A stretch of DNA of 64,000 nucleotides from Lepiota brunneoincarnata (GCA_023014365.1 JAEBUN010000002.1:3658001-3722000), one strand, 5' to 3'. Shown: positions 1 through 12,835, counted from the stretch's first letter. Notes: a model not told the origin generated them from the sequence alone. A program made the numbers and translations.

Positions 1-612
1 TATCCTTCCGGACGGAACGAGGCGGTGAATAAGGGGGTGACGGGTGACGGGTGTGACCAGGGGACAGGGCAGGGTCGTAAGGAGTGGCTGTGCTCTGTGG
101 GCACATAGGGAACATGAGGCGGGAGTAGGTGATGGTCAACGAGGCTTCAAGGAGGCAGTCGGGGTATGTAGAGGTCGGTAGGGACAGGATGGAGTGGGTA
201 GGAATTGGTGAGGTCGTAGTGAGAAGACAGGGCCCCTCGCGGTGGGCTCCACTTGTAGGAAAGAGAATCATCCTCCAAGACAATTGTAACGGCGAGGTGT
301 GGTTGGCGAAACGACCACGGGCTCGTCTTCCCGACCTCGTGAAACTGGGTACAATTACAACTCCAGTTGAGTGAGGGATCGTAGGGAAACTTGAGAGAGC
401 GAGAGAAAGAGAGACAGAGAGAGAGCGAAACTGAGGGAAAGAAACTTCAGGCTGGTTACGCTGTAGCCTATCGGAGGTCTTATGGCAGCGGAGACATCCT
501 CGTCGTTGGGAGCTGAGGTATCTAAGTACAAATGTGCTACTTAAATACCTAAAAGAAAATATGATGCAGGGACAGATTCTGCACGTAGGCGAGTTTCCTC
601 CCTCACACTGAG
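1..612. other. no gene recognised; purine-rich tract
   Basis: I see no supportable gene here. Short open frames have no family resemblance. A GA-rich low-complexity run lies at about 386-440 (repeated gaga/gcga units). Confidence 0.5.
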
Positions 613-660
613 GATTTGTCTTTACTTGAACAAGTTCGGAAACGCAGGGAGGCGCCACCG
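613..660 (+). pseudogene. relic of an NB-ARC/TPR NLR 3' end
   Basis: About 48 bases read DLSLLEQVRKRREAPP. This closely matches the C-terminus of the NLR ending at 35704 (DLRLLEHVRKYREATP), at the DNA level as well. No TPR sequence remains upstream. It appears to be the last trace of another copy of that NLR, so the duplicated array probably continued to the left of the window. It is very short, so the assignment rests on this one match. Confidence 0.55.
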
Positions 661-664
661 ATTG

Positions 665-2359
665 TATGACCGACACCCACCCTTTGGTACCGGATATGTC
701 ATCACATATGTTCCATTACTTACTACATTTTTGTCCTACATTGCTACCACGTGTCCGGTGTAAATTTAAGGACGTGAAATGATACGAAATTGATAAGAAA
801 GAGAAAATTTATCCATCACGTTTTGTCAAGGAGCGAGACAACGGGGGCCAAGCTGCAGGAAGGGGAAAGGGAGAGAGAGAGATAGCATGAAAGGAAGAAT
901 TTTGCATCGAGCTACATGTCCCGATGCCCGTAAAGCTCAGCCGCGTACATGTAAGGGCCGAGTCAAGCGTGTATCGAGTGGGGGGGGGGGAGCCGAGATG
1001 GTTAGAGTGGACAACGCTAAGTGCCTGATCCGACTAATGTTGCTATGCGAGCATCGCAAGCCGGTCTATAAAAATGGCGTACTCCCGCACGAGGTGTTCC
1101 CCTTCCTTTGTTCGGGACACCGTCACGAGATATTATTATATGGAACAATCAGTGGGGATGGACTCCTTGCCCAGTGGCTGGTTGTACTGTGACATCATGC
1201 CCTGGTCAATGCGAACGTACCCTCAGCGGGGGGACTCCAGGGTATCCTCACTCAGTGAAAATCAAGCTGGGACAACAAGAAAAATGAGAGGCAAGCTCAA
1301 TGCGCAATCCTTGGCCGTCAGTTGAGTACTAGTCACGATCGTAGTTCGCACTGAAATCCCGGCGAGGAAGACTCAAGCTGTTGCAGCGCTCATCACCGTG
1401 ACTGGAGCAAGTAGTTGTGGTAGTTATCGAAGAGAACACGGGTGTTAGACTCGTATATGATATGGGTAGAGGCAGCTTGTAGAGTACAGATTATGGCGAC
1501 AGGAAGAACGGACAGTAGAGACATGCAAGTTCACTGACCGTGACCGTGGTCCTCGGCCCATCATGAGTTTGGTGAACCTTAGTAGTTCTTCAACTTCAAC
1601 ACTACCAGGCCACCCAGGAAATGTCACTGTAGCTGGACTCATTACACCTTCCTTCAAATAATGGCAGGGGCCCTGATTGTCCACTCGCCATCGCCATCGG
1701 ACTTGATTGACAAACCTCTGGTGTGCACCAGTCCATGCCTGATGCCCCGTCTGGCGTGGAGTAGACAGTTTTAATCGCTCCGAATGGTATTATCGTTATT
1801 GGTACTCAGTTCAGTAACGTAATCTCCGGGACCATAATCTCAAAATATGTTTATTCTCCACTCAAAGATACATTCGATCTTAATTGGTGGGTGATGTTTT
1901 AGAAAGCTATAAAATTCGCATGTGCTAATATTTACCATCTAGAATTAGCAGGAGGATTGCAGCCCAGTTACTTGGCTCCGCCTGAAAGTCTCCACGTCTA
2001 TTTGGGCGACTCGAGGTTTGGAAAGCCCCGATCCCCTATGTTCTCGGAGGTACCTTAAAATATCCTGGAGTGCCATCGCATCATTACACGTGCGACTGAA
2101 GTAGCATGTGGCGGTGACTTACATATTCTGTTCTGAAATATTCCAACTTATCCACAGTACCCGTGCTCGGTTTGTTTCAGGGTCTGGAGCGAAATAGCCA
2201 AAGAATTGATTATTGTTTTTTTAGTCCGGGCGCGCCGACGACAGGCCGTCTGAGTCCTTCCACTTGGGGAAAAAGTATGTGGAGAATGATGCCACTTGTG
2301 AGAGCATAAAAAGGCACGCTAGAACAGAGAAATGTGTTATCATCTACTGCAATATCGTC
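665..2359. other. intergenic, nothing recognised
   Basis: I found no gene, repeat copy or RNA I can support. Open frames are short, overlap on both strands and have no recognisable motif. A G-run (about 980-989) is the only low-complexity feature. Confidence 0.45.
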
Positions 2360-3292
2360 ATGAAGTCCTTCGTCGTTCTTGCTGCTGCTCTCGGTGTTCT
2401 CGCTGAAACCCATAAAGTTCACTTCAACAATCGGTATGACCCAATGTCACTTTGCTCTTGCCCAGGTCGTCATGCTGACATCGCCCTTGGTAGTTGTGGT
2501 TCTGGCACTGTGAGCCATTCATGGATTTCTCTCTGACCAGCCATTTGACCTCGGATCTTGAACTTCGTAGCCCAAGCTCATCCAGGGGTCGAATGTCCTC
2601 TCGCGCGGGAAAGATTATACCTCTAATGGCCCACTCGAGTCCGCTATTGCGTAAGTTTCAATGTCGTTTGGTACGCGTTTCATGTTGATCCCCACCGTGC
2701 CTCAAGTTATTTGGATAATGGTACGCGGCATTGTGCCCTCGTTCTGTTTTTTTTTTGCTTATATGACATTCTTTCCTTGTAAAGGAAAATGCGGCTTCAA
2801 CGGCGAGGGATGTACTCTCGTTGAGCTGACTTTGAAAGCCCCCGACCCTGGCTCTCCTGGTAGCGGGTCAAGCGCGGACATTTCATTAATTCCTCCGTAC
2901 GCCACTTAACCTACCCTGTCGATCTGGCTCTAATTTCTCTTATCACCAGCCATAAGTTCTCAAACCCAGCCGGTTTCCAGTGAGTCCACCTAGAGGCCGA
3001 CTCACTGCCTTGAGGAAATGGATGACTAAAACCCATCTTATCAGGTACACCAACGGCTGTAACAAGGGCGCAACTTGTAAGTCAATCCCAACCCGGAATT
3101 CCGGACAACCCGATTAATTGCTGCTGCGCAGGCAACAAGCCTGACTGTCCTAAGGCATTCAGGAAGCCCGGCGATACGGACGTTCAGGTTGGATGCCAAG
3201 CTCCGAACGTAAGTGCATCTGATCGTAGACTCTTCTCTCAGAACTGAAAGGAATCTTGGCGCTAGGCTGGACTCAACATCCATTTCTGCTAA
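2360..3292 (+). CDS. small secreted 'glycopeptide' family protein, nine exons
   Basis: Exons fitted by eye are 2360-2433, 2494-2509, 2571-2650, 2707-2720, 2785-2896, 2950-2979, 3045-3076, 3132-3208 and 3266-3292. They total 462 nt with an unbroken frame of 153 residues. Every intron is GT..AG, and two exons are only 16 and 14 nt. The product starts with a signal peptide (MKSFVVLAAALGVLAE). It then carries the blocks NRCGSGTPKLIQ, AIAYLDNGKCGFNGEGC and ISLIPPHKF, and ends in NIHFC. These resemble the Cys-rich secreted proteins annotated as 'glycopeptide' in Agaricomycetes (family recognised from memory). Cysteines are likely paired as disulfides and the protein exported. Biochemical function is unknown. 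No second copy is present in the window. The gene sits just outside the large duplication. Confidence 0.8.
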
Positions 3293-3566
3293 ATTATTCG
3301 GACTTCTTGAATATATGTAACATATCTTGTGCTTGCTATTTCCGAATACATAGCTATGTGCATCTTTATGCATCCTAGCTGACCCCCTTCGGGGTGGGTC
3401 GAGCGCCCGAGTCCCCCGGCTTGAATTGTTAGTCCCCCTCTCGACGCCATGGTTGCGTTCGGGCACACTGGTCAATGGATAGTATTAACACTTCCCGCGT
3501 CTCTTGGGCGCCTTAAGCCCCAAAGCCGCGCCTGGCCTGGGCAGAATGGAACTGGAGTTACCCCTG
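3293..3566. other. short intergenic stretch
   Basis: The 3' flank of the secreted protein gene. A GC-rich piece lies at about 3380-3450. Open frames here overlap both strands and have no homology I recognise. Confidence 0.3.
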
Positions 3567-6500
3567 CCTCAAACAAGAGCAAGCAACTAACATCAGATGT
3601 CATTCTTGGTGCATCAGGAGTCGGATGGTTTCAATGATATCGGCACCCAGTGACGCACTAGAGCGACTACCACACACACATACGTAAACCCATGGGCAGC
3701 TCATTCAATGCATTTTAGCATTCGAGGGCCATGATCTGTTTGGCTTTTATGGGGAAGTTTGGCTTTTATGGGGAAGGCTATTTCGCTTGGAAGAGGGTCG
3801 CGAGTTGATAGGGGAGAACAGCACGACAAGGAGGAGAGGGAACGGGCGAACAAGAGAGGAACAAAAGGTGAGGCGGTGGATGGACTCCCTGGAACGGGTG
3901 ATGAGAATTCTGGATTGTTAGGCGCGCCTGGTTCTTCGTCTCCAACGGTAACGATAATAAGAATGATGTTCTTGGAGGAATGCAGGATCCTTGGTGTGAA
4001 ATATCCCGTGCACGCACAGATGTTACGAGCTTTTTACTTTTCTCAACGCCCCAATATCCCGTACATGCACGATGCCGTCTCTCGCCTCGCCTGTGGATAC
4101 ACCGGCAGAGGGACAAGAGGGATCCACGCTGATCAGGAGCACGTTTTGTACCACCGACTGCTAGCGCTGCTACTTGCCAAAACGGGCCTGATGGGGCCTT
4201 GAGCTTCGTCGGTCACCAGGTTGATGAATGTTGCGGGTGAAGTGTGATTTGAGTGACCCCGTTAGGGCTGCCGATTGTTCAGCTGTATGTACGTGCAACA
4301 CCCTCTCACACTTCTCTGCCGCGTTTGCTAAAGCGCCTCGTGACCATCTCGGTGGGTGGTTGTTCACCGACAATGGGTAAGTTGCGGGCGGTGAAGGTCC
4401 CCAAGTCACCGTGTACGAAAACATTCTTGACACAAATATCCTGCTACCGCTTTCACGTGTTGGGAGGGGTTTTGAGATGATGGGTCCAAGAAAGTTGATA
4501 TGTTTTCTTTGAAAGCGTGAGATGAGAAGGGAGACGTTCAAGTCCTCCAAAGAGCGGACATTTCTAGACAAGAGCCAACATCAGGGGGCATGATGTTTAG
4601 AGATGCATAACGTCCCAGAGAGCTTCAAAAGAAAACTGGTTCCATTTATTTCATTTTCAGGACATGATCCTCAGTAAGTGATATCAGCAAGTCGTGTGCT
4701 ACCGAGCCAGATAAATTGAGGGTCACTTGAACAAGAAAAACTCGACGTCGAACACACGACATGTGCTTTGGTGGTGGATGTATGGTAGAGGTATCGCCTA
4801 ATAGTAGGGCAGATCGATCTAAGGCAGTAATGTGGCTGCGGTACGGGCTTGGTTGTACCTGAAGCTGTGCGATGCAGATGGAAGTGTGACCAGTTGGGGC
4901 CGACCCACCAAAAGGAGTGAATTCGACAACCTATTCCTCCTGTGGCTCGGGCAGTTGTGGTCGAAGAGGCTGTAATTGACTCCTGCGGTGGTATGGATAA
5001 TGGGAGACAGGCAAATTTCGGACGTCTGCAATGTACATGCCCAGCGTCATTCTTCGTTCAAAGAGATATGAATGGAGGTATCTCGGAAACATTGAAGTAG
5101 CGTCAATGGGGTCAAGGGATCAGGGGTTGGAGTAGGGTGGGGAGCACTCTGAAACATGCTCTCACGTCGTTTGGAGGCCGTCTGGTTCCACTTGAATTAC
5201 GAGGGTGATGAATTCGGGCAAGGCAGGGTTTTGGCCCCGATGAATGTGGAGATGCTCGGCAAAGAATTTGTCCGACACTGGTACGATATATCGGGATAGC
5301 CCTCAGCAAAGGTAGAACTGGTGGCGTGGAACGCATGGCGAACAGTGATATTGGTAGTAAGAAGTACGGATCATAAAATGCAATCGTCAAACTAGCCGAT
5401 AAAAGAGGTAACTCTTGTACGCAACATGATGGCCTCAATCCTGTCATACAGGATCTATGCTCATCGGGGCGCCCTCAGTCTCGCTCCGACAGGAGGTAGG
5501 TATCACATCGTATGCAAGCATATCGTCAAGGCAGCCTAGAAAGCGAAGGAAGTTTGTCCCGTTACGGCCCACAAGTAATTCGTCCAATGCCTCTTGGCAC
5601 TTGATGGTCTCACCTTACCAATACTCCCAACTTAGTGTCAAAACACTCCTCCCATGCTATCCATTATAACCCCCAGCCTGAATCTCAATTTCAATCCATG
5701 CTACCCGGTGTCCGGTCGCAACGAAAAAGTCCCAGAGAAAGCGAGGTTAGGATCAGCAAAGGGTTTTGTGACTCGGGCGAACAGTGCAGTGGGTAGGCGG
5801 CAGCAGGTGCAAGGGCGGGATGTGTTGGGCATAATTATAATGTCTCGGATAACGTTCCATTTTTATCATTGTCACAGCATCGTCTCCTCGAGAAGCGATG
5901 CTGACAAGTAATGGACTGACAGGCTGGGAGGGACGATAGGATTTGACTTGTCATGGATACGGATGGGGTACCGGCGCGGTATGGAGGTGAAGAGAGGACC
6001 AGGAGCACACGAATGCTGCATGCCACGCTAGCAAAGGTGGAAGAGCCATGGGGGAGGAACTCAGCAAGAGGCCGTGCAAAAACCCCGACCCTGAGCCTCA
6101 AAGCTTAATGCGCCAATCTGCTTTGGTACATTACTCGACTCAGAGTTTATCCCTCCCCAAACGCATATTTGCGCGCAGCGACGTCCCATGAGCGATTTTC
6201 TAGTCGGGGCTTTTCAATTCGTCTTTCTGCATATGACCTATGAGAATTGGGAAGAGGGTGAAAGAACTCAAAGAGTCGAGAAAGAAATGCACGTTCTCGA
6301 TTGATAGTTCCACAGCTACCAAACAACGCCCACAGCTCCCTGCAAAGCTCCTCCGGCATCGCACCCAGTGAGTGAGAGTTTCCAACTGACCACTAACTCC
6401 ACCCACGGCGTGGATGACGCAGCCAAGGACAGAATCAATGATTCCTGTGTCCTTCAAGGTCAGGGTGTATGAGAGTGTGTACGGTACCCCAGTAAGTCAT

Positions 6501-6860
6501 GGAAGGTGAGAAATTGGAGATCAGGAGGGGCAGAGGGATCACTCTGGAGCATGTCTGTGCATCGTTTGGGGGTATTTAGTCCATTGAAACTCGTCGAGCC
6601 ATGAATTCAGGGAGTGTATGTTCATGCCCTCCTCGTAGGCCCAATGAATGTGGAGGCGATGGGGCACGTGATGAACAGGGGTGTCGCAGTGGAGGAGTGT
6701 CCCGCGTAATGGGAAGCCACGTGATCGAGGAACGACTGCAAGTTACTGAACACGGCAAAATTTTATACTGTACCAAAGACACACAGCCGAATCTATCGAG
6801 GCAACTCAAACATAAGATATCACTATATCCAGGGAGGATTGTAGGGGAGACGCTTGATGA
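3567..6860. repeat. duplicated block A, copy 1
   Basis: This stretch pairs with 17915-21290 in the same orientation and order, with many substitutions and indels. Good anchor stretches are about 3567-3730 with 17922-18060, 3780-4680 with 18235-19200, and 6300-6440 with 20155-20260. Open frames exist on both strands in both copies, but none stays open and alike between copies over a useful length, so I do not call genes. A conserved minus-strand fragment at about 6300-6590 is described under 20200-20665. Confidence 0.7.
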
Positions 6861-6909
6861 TTAGGTAAGGCAACGTTTGCAGAGTGCCCCCCCGAAGCTC
6901 AGTTACATC

Positions 6910-7560
6910 GTTAGCCTTTGATGACCGGTACCTTATACGGATATCAAGACGTCATCATCCCGACCAAGTCGCGGTGTGACAACATAAGTGTAGACATGGG
7001 TATAATTATCTTCGTCCATGCGTGTGTGCACATCAAATGGGGGAACTTGTGCGGGTTGCCCTTGGGAGGGCATCAAGAGCTTAACCGCCACCCTACCCTG
7101 CCCCTGGCTCGTGTAACGGCAGAATTAGAGTAGTATGGGCTAGATATGGTAATCAGTCCGCCGGACTGGCTAACTGTGCCGGGGCGCATCCGAGACCCCG
7201 TACAGGTAGTTAGATGGGGGGGCGAGGGCCTAAGGACCCCATATTATGTTTTTTTCGAGGCATCAGGGCGCTGTTCAGTCATCTTCCCTGCTTGCCAGGT
7301 GCTGCCACGTTCCCAACAAGAGCTATACATACTTTGACAGCATCCTTTGGCCTGGCGGCGCCTGCTCCTATTTTTGCCAGGAAGAACAGTATTAGGCCAT
7401 GGAGAAAAAAGGAACCGTGAGACTTTCCGGCATCGGGTCGATATGAACTTACATCGCAAGACGCTCAGCGCGCGCCTCCTCTCTTCTTACGATTCTAGAG
7501 ACACCCCAAAGGTGGATGAGTGATGCACTCTAGCTCGTTGTAGTAGAACTGATCCCATCG
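6910..7560. repeat. 5' flank of block B, copy 1
   Basis: Matches about 24410-25075, the region upstream of the intact proline iminopeptidase gene. It contains a stretch (about 7030-7110, minus sense) with weak similarity to tRNA promoter boxes; see findings. I see no coding gene. Confidence 0.6.
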
Positions 7561-7813
7561 TTTTTGCAGTTTACTCGCTGAGAACGCAATGCGAGTCCCC
7601 CCTGTACCTTCCCTTCTAGCTTTCATCCATTTGTGGTCATTCGTGGTCATGTCAATCGCGTCTTCCACTCTCAAAGACCACAGTTATGATTCTTATGATC
7701 GTACCTACACTGATTCCCATATTGGCGCTCATACATCTCAACAAGCCAAGCAACCACATCCCAAGGCTCCCGCCCATCCAACTCTAACCAGAAGCTTTTC
7801 TCACCACTACAAC

Positions 7814-8875
7814 ATGACACTGCCTTCCTCTGCATCTAATCCCACCACGATCACAGAGGGGAGAATGTCGCGGTCTGTGCGGGGCGCAGGAAAGGCAGTG
7901 TGAGACGTGGTACAGAAGTCTACGGTGACCTGGGGTCCGGGAGACGGCCGCTAGTAGTCCTCCACGGCGGACCTGGCGTAACTTCCGACTACCTCGCAAT
8001 TCTCTCCGATCTCACCCAACAGAGGTCCATTCCGGTCATCATATACGACCAACTTGGAAATGGACTCTCAACACACCTTCCAGAGAAAATGGGAGACGTT
8101 TCGTTCTGGACTGAGCAACTGTTTCTGGACGAGCTGAAGCTCTTGTTGGAGCACCTCGGGATTTACGAGGATTACTGACCTCCTGGGTCATTCATGGGGT
8201 GGGCAGCTGGGAGCACGACATGCTGTGAGGCAGGCTGGTGGGCTGAAGCGTCTGATCCTCATGTCGCCGCTTGCTTCCACTGAGCTCTGGAACAGGGCTC
8301 AGGCTATCCACCGGAAAATGCTTCCGCAGGATGTTCAGGATGCTTTGGATAAGGGAGAACGGGAGGGGAATACAGACAGTAAAGAATATCAGGACTGCGG
8401 TCAACGCATTCTACGCACGATTTCTGTGCACCTTGGATCCAATGCCAGAACCGCTTGTCAAAACTTTTGAATGGCTCGATAGAGACCCGACAGGTATATT
8501 TTACAATGTTTGCTCCATCTCCATACTCATAGCGAACGATACTCACACAATCCCCAGGAATGGGCCAAACGAGTTCACTGTGACTGGATTCAAATAAGAA
8601 TTGGACAATCATCGACGAAATCCACAAAATCTCGGTTCCTACCTTGCTCACGAACGGTTGGAGTGATGAAGCGGCCGATATCTGTGTCTATCCCTTCTTT
8701 CAATTGATCCCGCGTGTTCGTTGGGTTCAGTTCCCGGTACGTTTTGGTGGTCGTTTTTGTCGTCAACCTTGAGCAGTTTCTCATCTGAAGATGATGATAG
8801 AATTCCAGTCATATGGCACACTTCGAAGAACGAGAGAAATTCATGGATATCGTCGGACAGTTTCTGACTGAGTGA
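7814..8875 (+). pseudogene. proline iminopeptidase-like alpha/beta hydrolase, broken copy
   Basis: Paralogue of the gene at 25343-26389, recognisable along its full length and with both introns preserved. It retains the oxyanion-hole HGGPG, the YDQLGNG block and, near the end, the SSHMAHFEERE segment with the likely catalytic His. The frame breaks by one extra base at about 7896 (which ends the first frame), about 8175 (before the GHSWGG nucleophile elbow) and about 8395. Compared with the intact copy all three are +1 insertions. Its own C-terminus (IVGQFLTE) looks like the ancestral one, because the other copy is shifted there. It is probably a pseudogene, unless the indels are assembly errors. 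Confidence 0.75.
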
Positions 8876-9045
8876 CAATCGGGCTTCGATTTCTAACAAT
8901 TTAGTAGTGGCTACATGCGCCTTTCTTTTTTTTTGCTCCATTGGGTATGAAATCGCACAAAACTGTATTCTCGGGAAGAAAGTCTAGTCTCATATCTCAT
9001 CGTGTACTCTTTGGCATATTTACGAGCGTCCGAGGTGGGCGATGG

Positions 9046-9360
9046 CCACGCTGCAGTACACGATCATAGCTCCCTGGAAAAGCTCCTATGGCATCGCACG
9101 CAGTGAGTGAGAGCTTCCAACCGACCACCAATTCCACTCACGGCATGAACTGAATCATGGGTTCTTGTGTCCTTCAAGGTCAGGGTGTACGAGGGTGTGG
9201 ATGGAAACCCCGTAAGTTGTGGAAGTCGAGAAATTGGAGGTCAGGATGGGCAGTGGGAACACTCTTGAGCATTTTCGCGCGTCCTTAGGGGGTGTAGCAC
9301 CTGTGTGCCTGAGGTAGGTACCGGAGAGTGTATGGTGGAAAGACACGTGATCGTGTATCG
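9046..9360. repeat. third copy of a block A fragment
   Basis: About 300 bases match 20165-20465 and 6320-6600, for example the shared GAGAGCTTCCAA and TCCTTCAAGGTCAGGGTGTA stretches. In copy 1 it sits between blocks B and C, where block A would abut block C in copy 2 (21.3 kb). It therefore marks a rearrangement joint. Confidence 0.6.
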
Positions 9361-9569
9361 TAAATTGTGCCCCTGATGAGTAATAACGCGCGCGTATTCA
9401 TCGACGTGCTTCATCCACCATTTATCGACCGCTCAGAAAGCAGGAATACCCGATGAACATAAAGTATACACACAATATATTCTGTCGCATCGATGATATT
9501 GTTTTATCACAAGTATAGTAATTTGTGGGCTCTGCTGATGTACGGCGGTGCGTCAAAGGTTTATGGCAA

Positions 9570-10210
9570 CACCAACAGCTGATCAACAGCCAACATTAGA
9601 AATCCGATGGGGAGACCCGACTTTCAGTTCTGTGAGCGGAACGCCGGATAGTGCTGGCTCGGCGCGTGTGACACTTACTGTCCTGCAGTACCTGACGTTG
9701 GGTTCCCTACAATTACAAAGTCCGTGAGGAGACCTGGCTTCCAGCTCTTCAAGCAAAGCACTGGGTAAGGTCCGTCCAAGCATCCGTACCGCCTGCTGTC
9801 CTCGGCACCAGGCGTCGGGTTTCCTATAATCGATGTTCCGCTTCTAGCTGCTACTTCTTTCAAACCGAGGATCAGATGAGGTCTATCTAGTGTTTGTACC
9901 ACTCACTAGTGGCTGCGACGGGCATCGGGTTTTATATAGTCGAGGATCGGACAGGGAACTTAGTCTCCGTGTCTTCGAACAAGGAGTCGGATATTGCTGG
10001 TCTGACGTGAAGAGGTACTGACGATCCACAGTAATCAGGAATCGGGTTCCTTATAATTGCAAACCCTTTGGAGACATCCCCTCCAATTCTTGGATCGGAG
10101 GGTTGGCGAACCGTAATTGCGAAGAGGGCTTACCACTCACCCTGAATAACAGGCATGGCTGTGGCACTATGTATGGCCAGGAAGACGAAACCGACTGCAG
10201 AGAGCTTCAT
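9570..10210 (-). pseudogene. exon-repeat small secreted protein, degenerate copy
   Basis: Minus-strand counterpart of the gene at 21312-21895. Exon 1 is intact (start codon at 10208-10210) and gives a clean signal peptide, MKLSAVGFVFLAIHSATA, followed by MPVIQ. The repeat exons can be aligned one to one. The first repeat has lost a base, so it runs into a stop, and the second has an in-frame TAA. The exon at about 9785-9840 has its donor changed from GT to GC. The repeat core is still visible as SIIGNPTPGAED and VIVGNPTSGTAG. It is most likely a dead paralogue that still shows the exon-intron repeat architecture. Confidence 0.7.
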
Positions 10211-11088
10211 GGTTCTGGTTCGCGGTAAAATGAACGACACTTCTTCATTGGGAGGATGCGGTTCCCAACTGAAGCGCTGTCTTAAATACAACTTCTCAAG
10301 GAAAAATCCTAATACCCGCTGCGTGTTGCACGTCCAATGGTTGATATCAGTGAGCGGGCAGAAGGTTATCATATTTCAGACCTTCCAAGGCTGACGTCAA
10401 CCTGTCCATGCTGTTTGTCGACACTTATCTTAGTCCCATGCCCTCCGGACCTACCTCGACAATCTGTATGCTCCACAAAAAGTACGCTTAACACGCAAGC
10501 CCTGAAACAGCAATCTGCCAAACTTACTTGAATCATTAACAACTGGTTCTTTGAATGCTTGTTCTATTATTCTTATCAAATCACACATTGATATGTATTA
10601 GTGCTTCCACGCGAACGGACATTATTCCATTCCTAATACAAGGCAGTGAGTAAAATATTCGATTCCATCATCGGCGACCGCCCGGTGCCACCTGCATCGC
10701 ACTAGATCTCGAAAAGAGTCGAACTCACAATATCCATCTGGTACGAAGCTTCCAGGATGGCATTCCATTTGATACAAGGCAATGGGTAAAATGAATATTT
10801 GATTCCATCATCGGCGGTTGTCCGGGGACACCTACGTTACACCCGATCTCAAAGAAATTGAATACACAGTATACCCTGGTCCCGGAGGTTCTAGGCGAGC
10901 GCTCCCCGGAGCCTTACTAGGGTAGGGAAGGGAGAACAGTGACTTCGTCAATTGGCTGCTTGGAACTCACAGTCGAGAACAGGGAAAGGCTTAGTACATC
11001 GAGCTATCTACTCCTGCCATATGGATTACCAGAGTAACTACGCCAGGAAGCTACGAATCGAACACCAAATTTCTACTGTCTACATGCA

Positions 11089-12308
11089 CTACACAACTGT
11101 TGCGTTCCTTGTTCCGAGGCTCTGTTGACTACCTGTCGCTTTATTTCGTATAAATACAGTAGGATCACTGTCGTTCGAGCTGGTATTTCCGTCCGCGGCA
11201 ACGAAATGAGATTTCACTTGAGTTCCGCACTGGGTAAGAGTGGTAGAATTCCAAGCGCGACCTTGGAGCACGCGCAAGATAATCAGTAAGGGCGCAATAG
11301 ACTCGTGACAGGCTTAGAATTCATGCATGTATCAAGGATCGGTAGACACACCTGAGTTTGGCCTAGAACCGGAAGCGCAAGGTTCTGAATTGGACTATTA
11401 ATGGCGTAGCTGACCAGGAAGATCAGGCCATTAATACTGTATAGAACCGCAGACTCGACTAGCATTGCTGTGACGGAGACATATTCAGCACCTGCCTCAT
11501 CCAAGTACTTGACGAACAGAGTATCGCATGTGGAGAAGCCGGACTACGATGCATGCAAGTTATGATGATGTTGAGTGCGATAGAGATTGACCAGTATGGA
11601 ATGGCAAGGTTAATGCTAATTGTCGACCACACGGTGATTCCAGGAATGCAAAGCATCACAATGAGGACAAACGACAAGCCTACAAAATAGATATTGAACT
11701 TGAAACGCAAATTGAGAACCCAGAGAAACTGGCTTACCAACTACGGAAAGAAACATGAGCCCAGGCAAAATCGCCAAATACCACCGGCCCCCGAGAACAA
11801 AGAACATCCAGAAGCGCCAAATCTAGAGTACACACGATCAGCGTCACTTCTGGGTCACAAACAGACCATATCGTACCAACATGCCATCTTGAAACCAACT
11901 GTTGATGATGTACACTATGTTACATGTGAGACCGTAAGGTCCACCGCCCTCCGCATAGAATGCGTTGGGCCCTCCAGGAAAATTGAATTGGTTAATAAAG
12001 GCCTCCTCTGCAAGCTTGATGTTGGTTGCGTTGCCAATATTGCCCATGATAAACAAGAGCAAGATATAAATCATGAAGAACCAATGTATTTGGCCTTTAT
12101 TCTTCTTCGAGATTAACAGGTGCATGCACCAGATGAAAAGGGCAACGTGCACACCTAGATGAGGTAGATCAGGGTGCGACTAACACGAACTGAAGGTCGA
12201 TGATCACATACCATAAGCCACGGTACCCAGAAAGAGGCCATCGAGGAAGGTGCGCTCATAGTACAAGTCAAAGACAGATTCACCAGGCGGGGCATACTGG
12301 TTACTCAT
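11089..12308 (-). pseudogene. 7-TM protein of block C, frameshifted copy
   Basis: Paralogue of the gene at 22818-24043, with the same start (MSNQYAPPGES, start codon 12306-12308), same exon layout and same C-terminus (SLGTRNATVV). Relative to the intact copy there are two one-base insertions, at about 11557 and about 11503, between two transmembrane segments. They shift the loop after IPYWSISIALNI and leave the net frame two bases out. Transmembrane segments before and after are otherwise well preserved. It is likely non-functional unless the indels are artefacts. It pairs with the degenerate secreted gene just downstream in its own direction of transcription. Confidence 0.7.
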
Positions 12309-12524
12309 GGAAAGATAACTCTAACCTGGGTGGTGTTTGTTGCAAAGGAGGTGTTTATGACATAAACTACATTGTCCGTTCGTGTTGGGCACTACCGAAC
12401 CATGGATCATGATCAAACCGCCCTCATAACTCTCTTGATCGGACATCATGGTATGTATGTACGGAGGCAGTGTTTTTTTGGAGAGAATCAGTTGCCAGAA
12501 TTCGATCAATCTCCCTGATGCTTC

Positions 12525-12810
12525 CAGTCGTTGTAGTAGAACTGACCCCATCATTTTTGTAGTTGGCTCGTCAGGTAAACAATGTCCGCCCTGGTACCCT
12601 CCCTTGTAGCTGCCATCCTTTTGTGGTTTACTGGATATACACATATCAATCGCATCCTCCCTTCTCAGGGTTGGAACAATGCTTCTAATTCTCATGAATC
12701 ATGATCACACTTCCAATTCCCATCTCGGTGCCCATAAACTCACCAAGTTGAGCAGCCGCATCCCGGGGCCGTGCCATCCGGGGCGTTGGCTGGAAGCTGA
12801 ACTTGCTAGT
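12525..12810 (+). repeat. third copy of the peptidase gene 5' flank
   Basis: Matches about 7540-7810 and 25015-25300, the DNA just upstream of the two proline iminopeptidase genes (shared GTTGTAGTAGAACTGA and CCTCCCTTGTAG-type stretches). No peptidase sequence follows; UstYa-like relic sequence begins directly. It marks a deletion joint between blocks B and D. Confidence 0.65.
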
Positions 12811-12835
12811 AATTGAGTGAGCGCAGGGTGTGCAA

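Larger units (their letters stand above)
9560..12500. repeat. duplicated block C, copy 1
   Basis: Pairs with about 21330-24170 in the same orientation. It includes a small secreted exon-repeat gene and a 7-TM gene, both on the minus strand, and the about 900 bp between them. Similarity runs through introns and intergenic DNA, so it is a segmental duplication and not just related genes. Both genes in this copy are damaged; both in the other copy read through. Confidence 0.75.

Noticed and set aside
3759..4202. 147-codon open frame on the plus strand in block A
   Set aside because: The second copy has stops in this frame and the opposite strand is also open; likely chance in GC-rich DNA.
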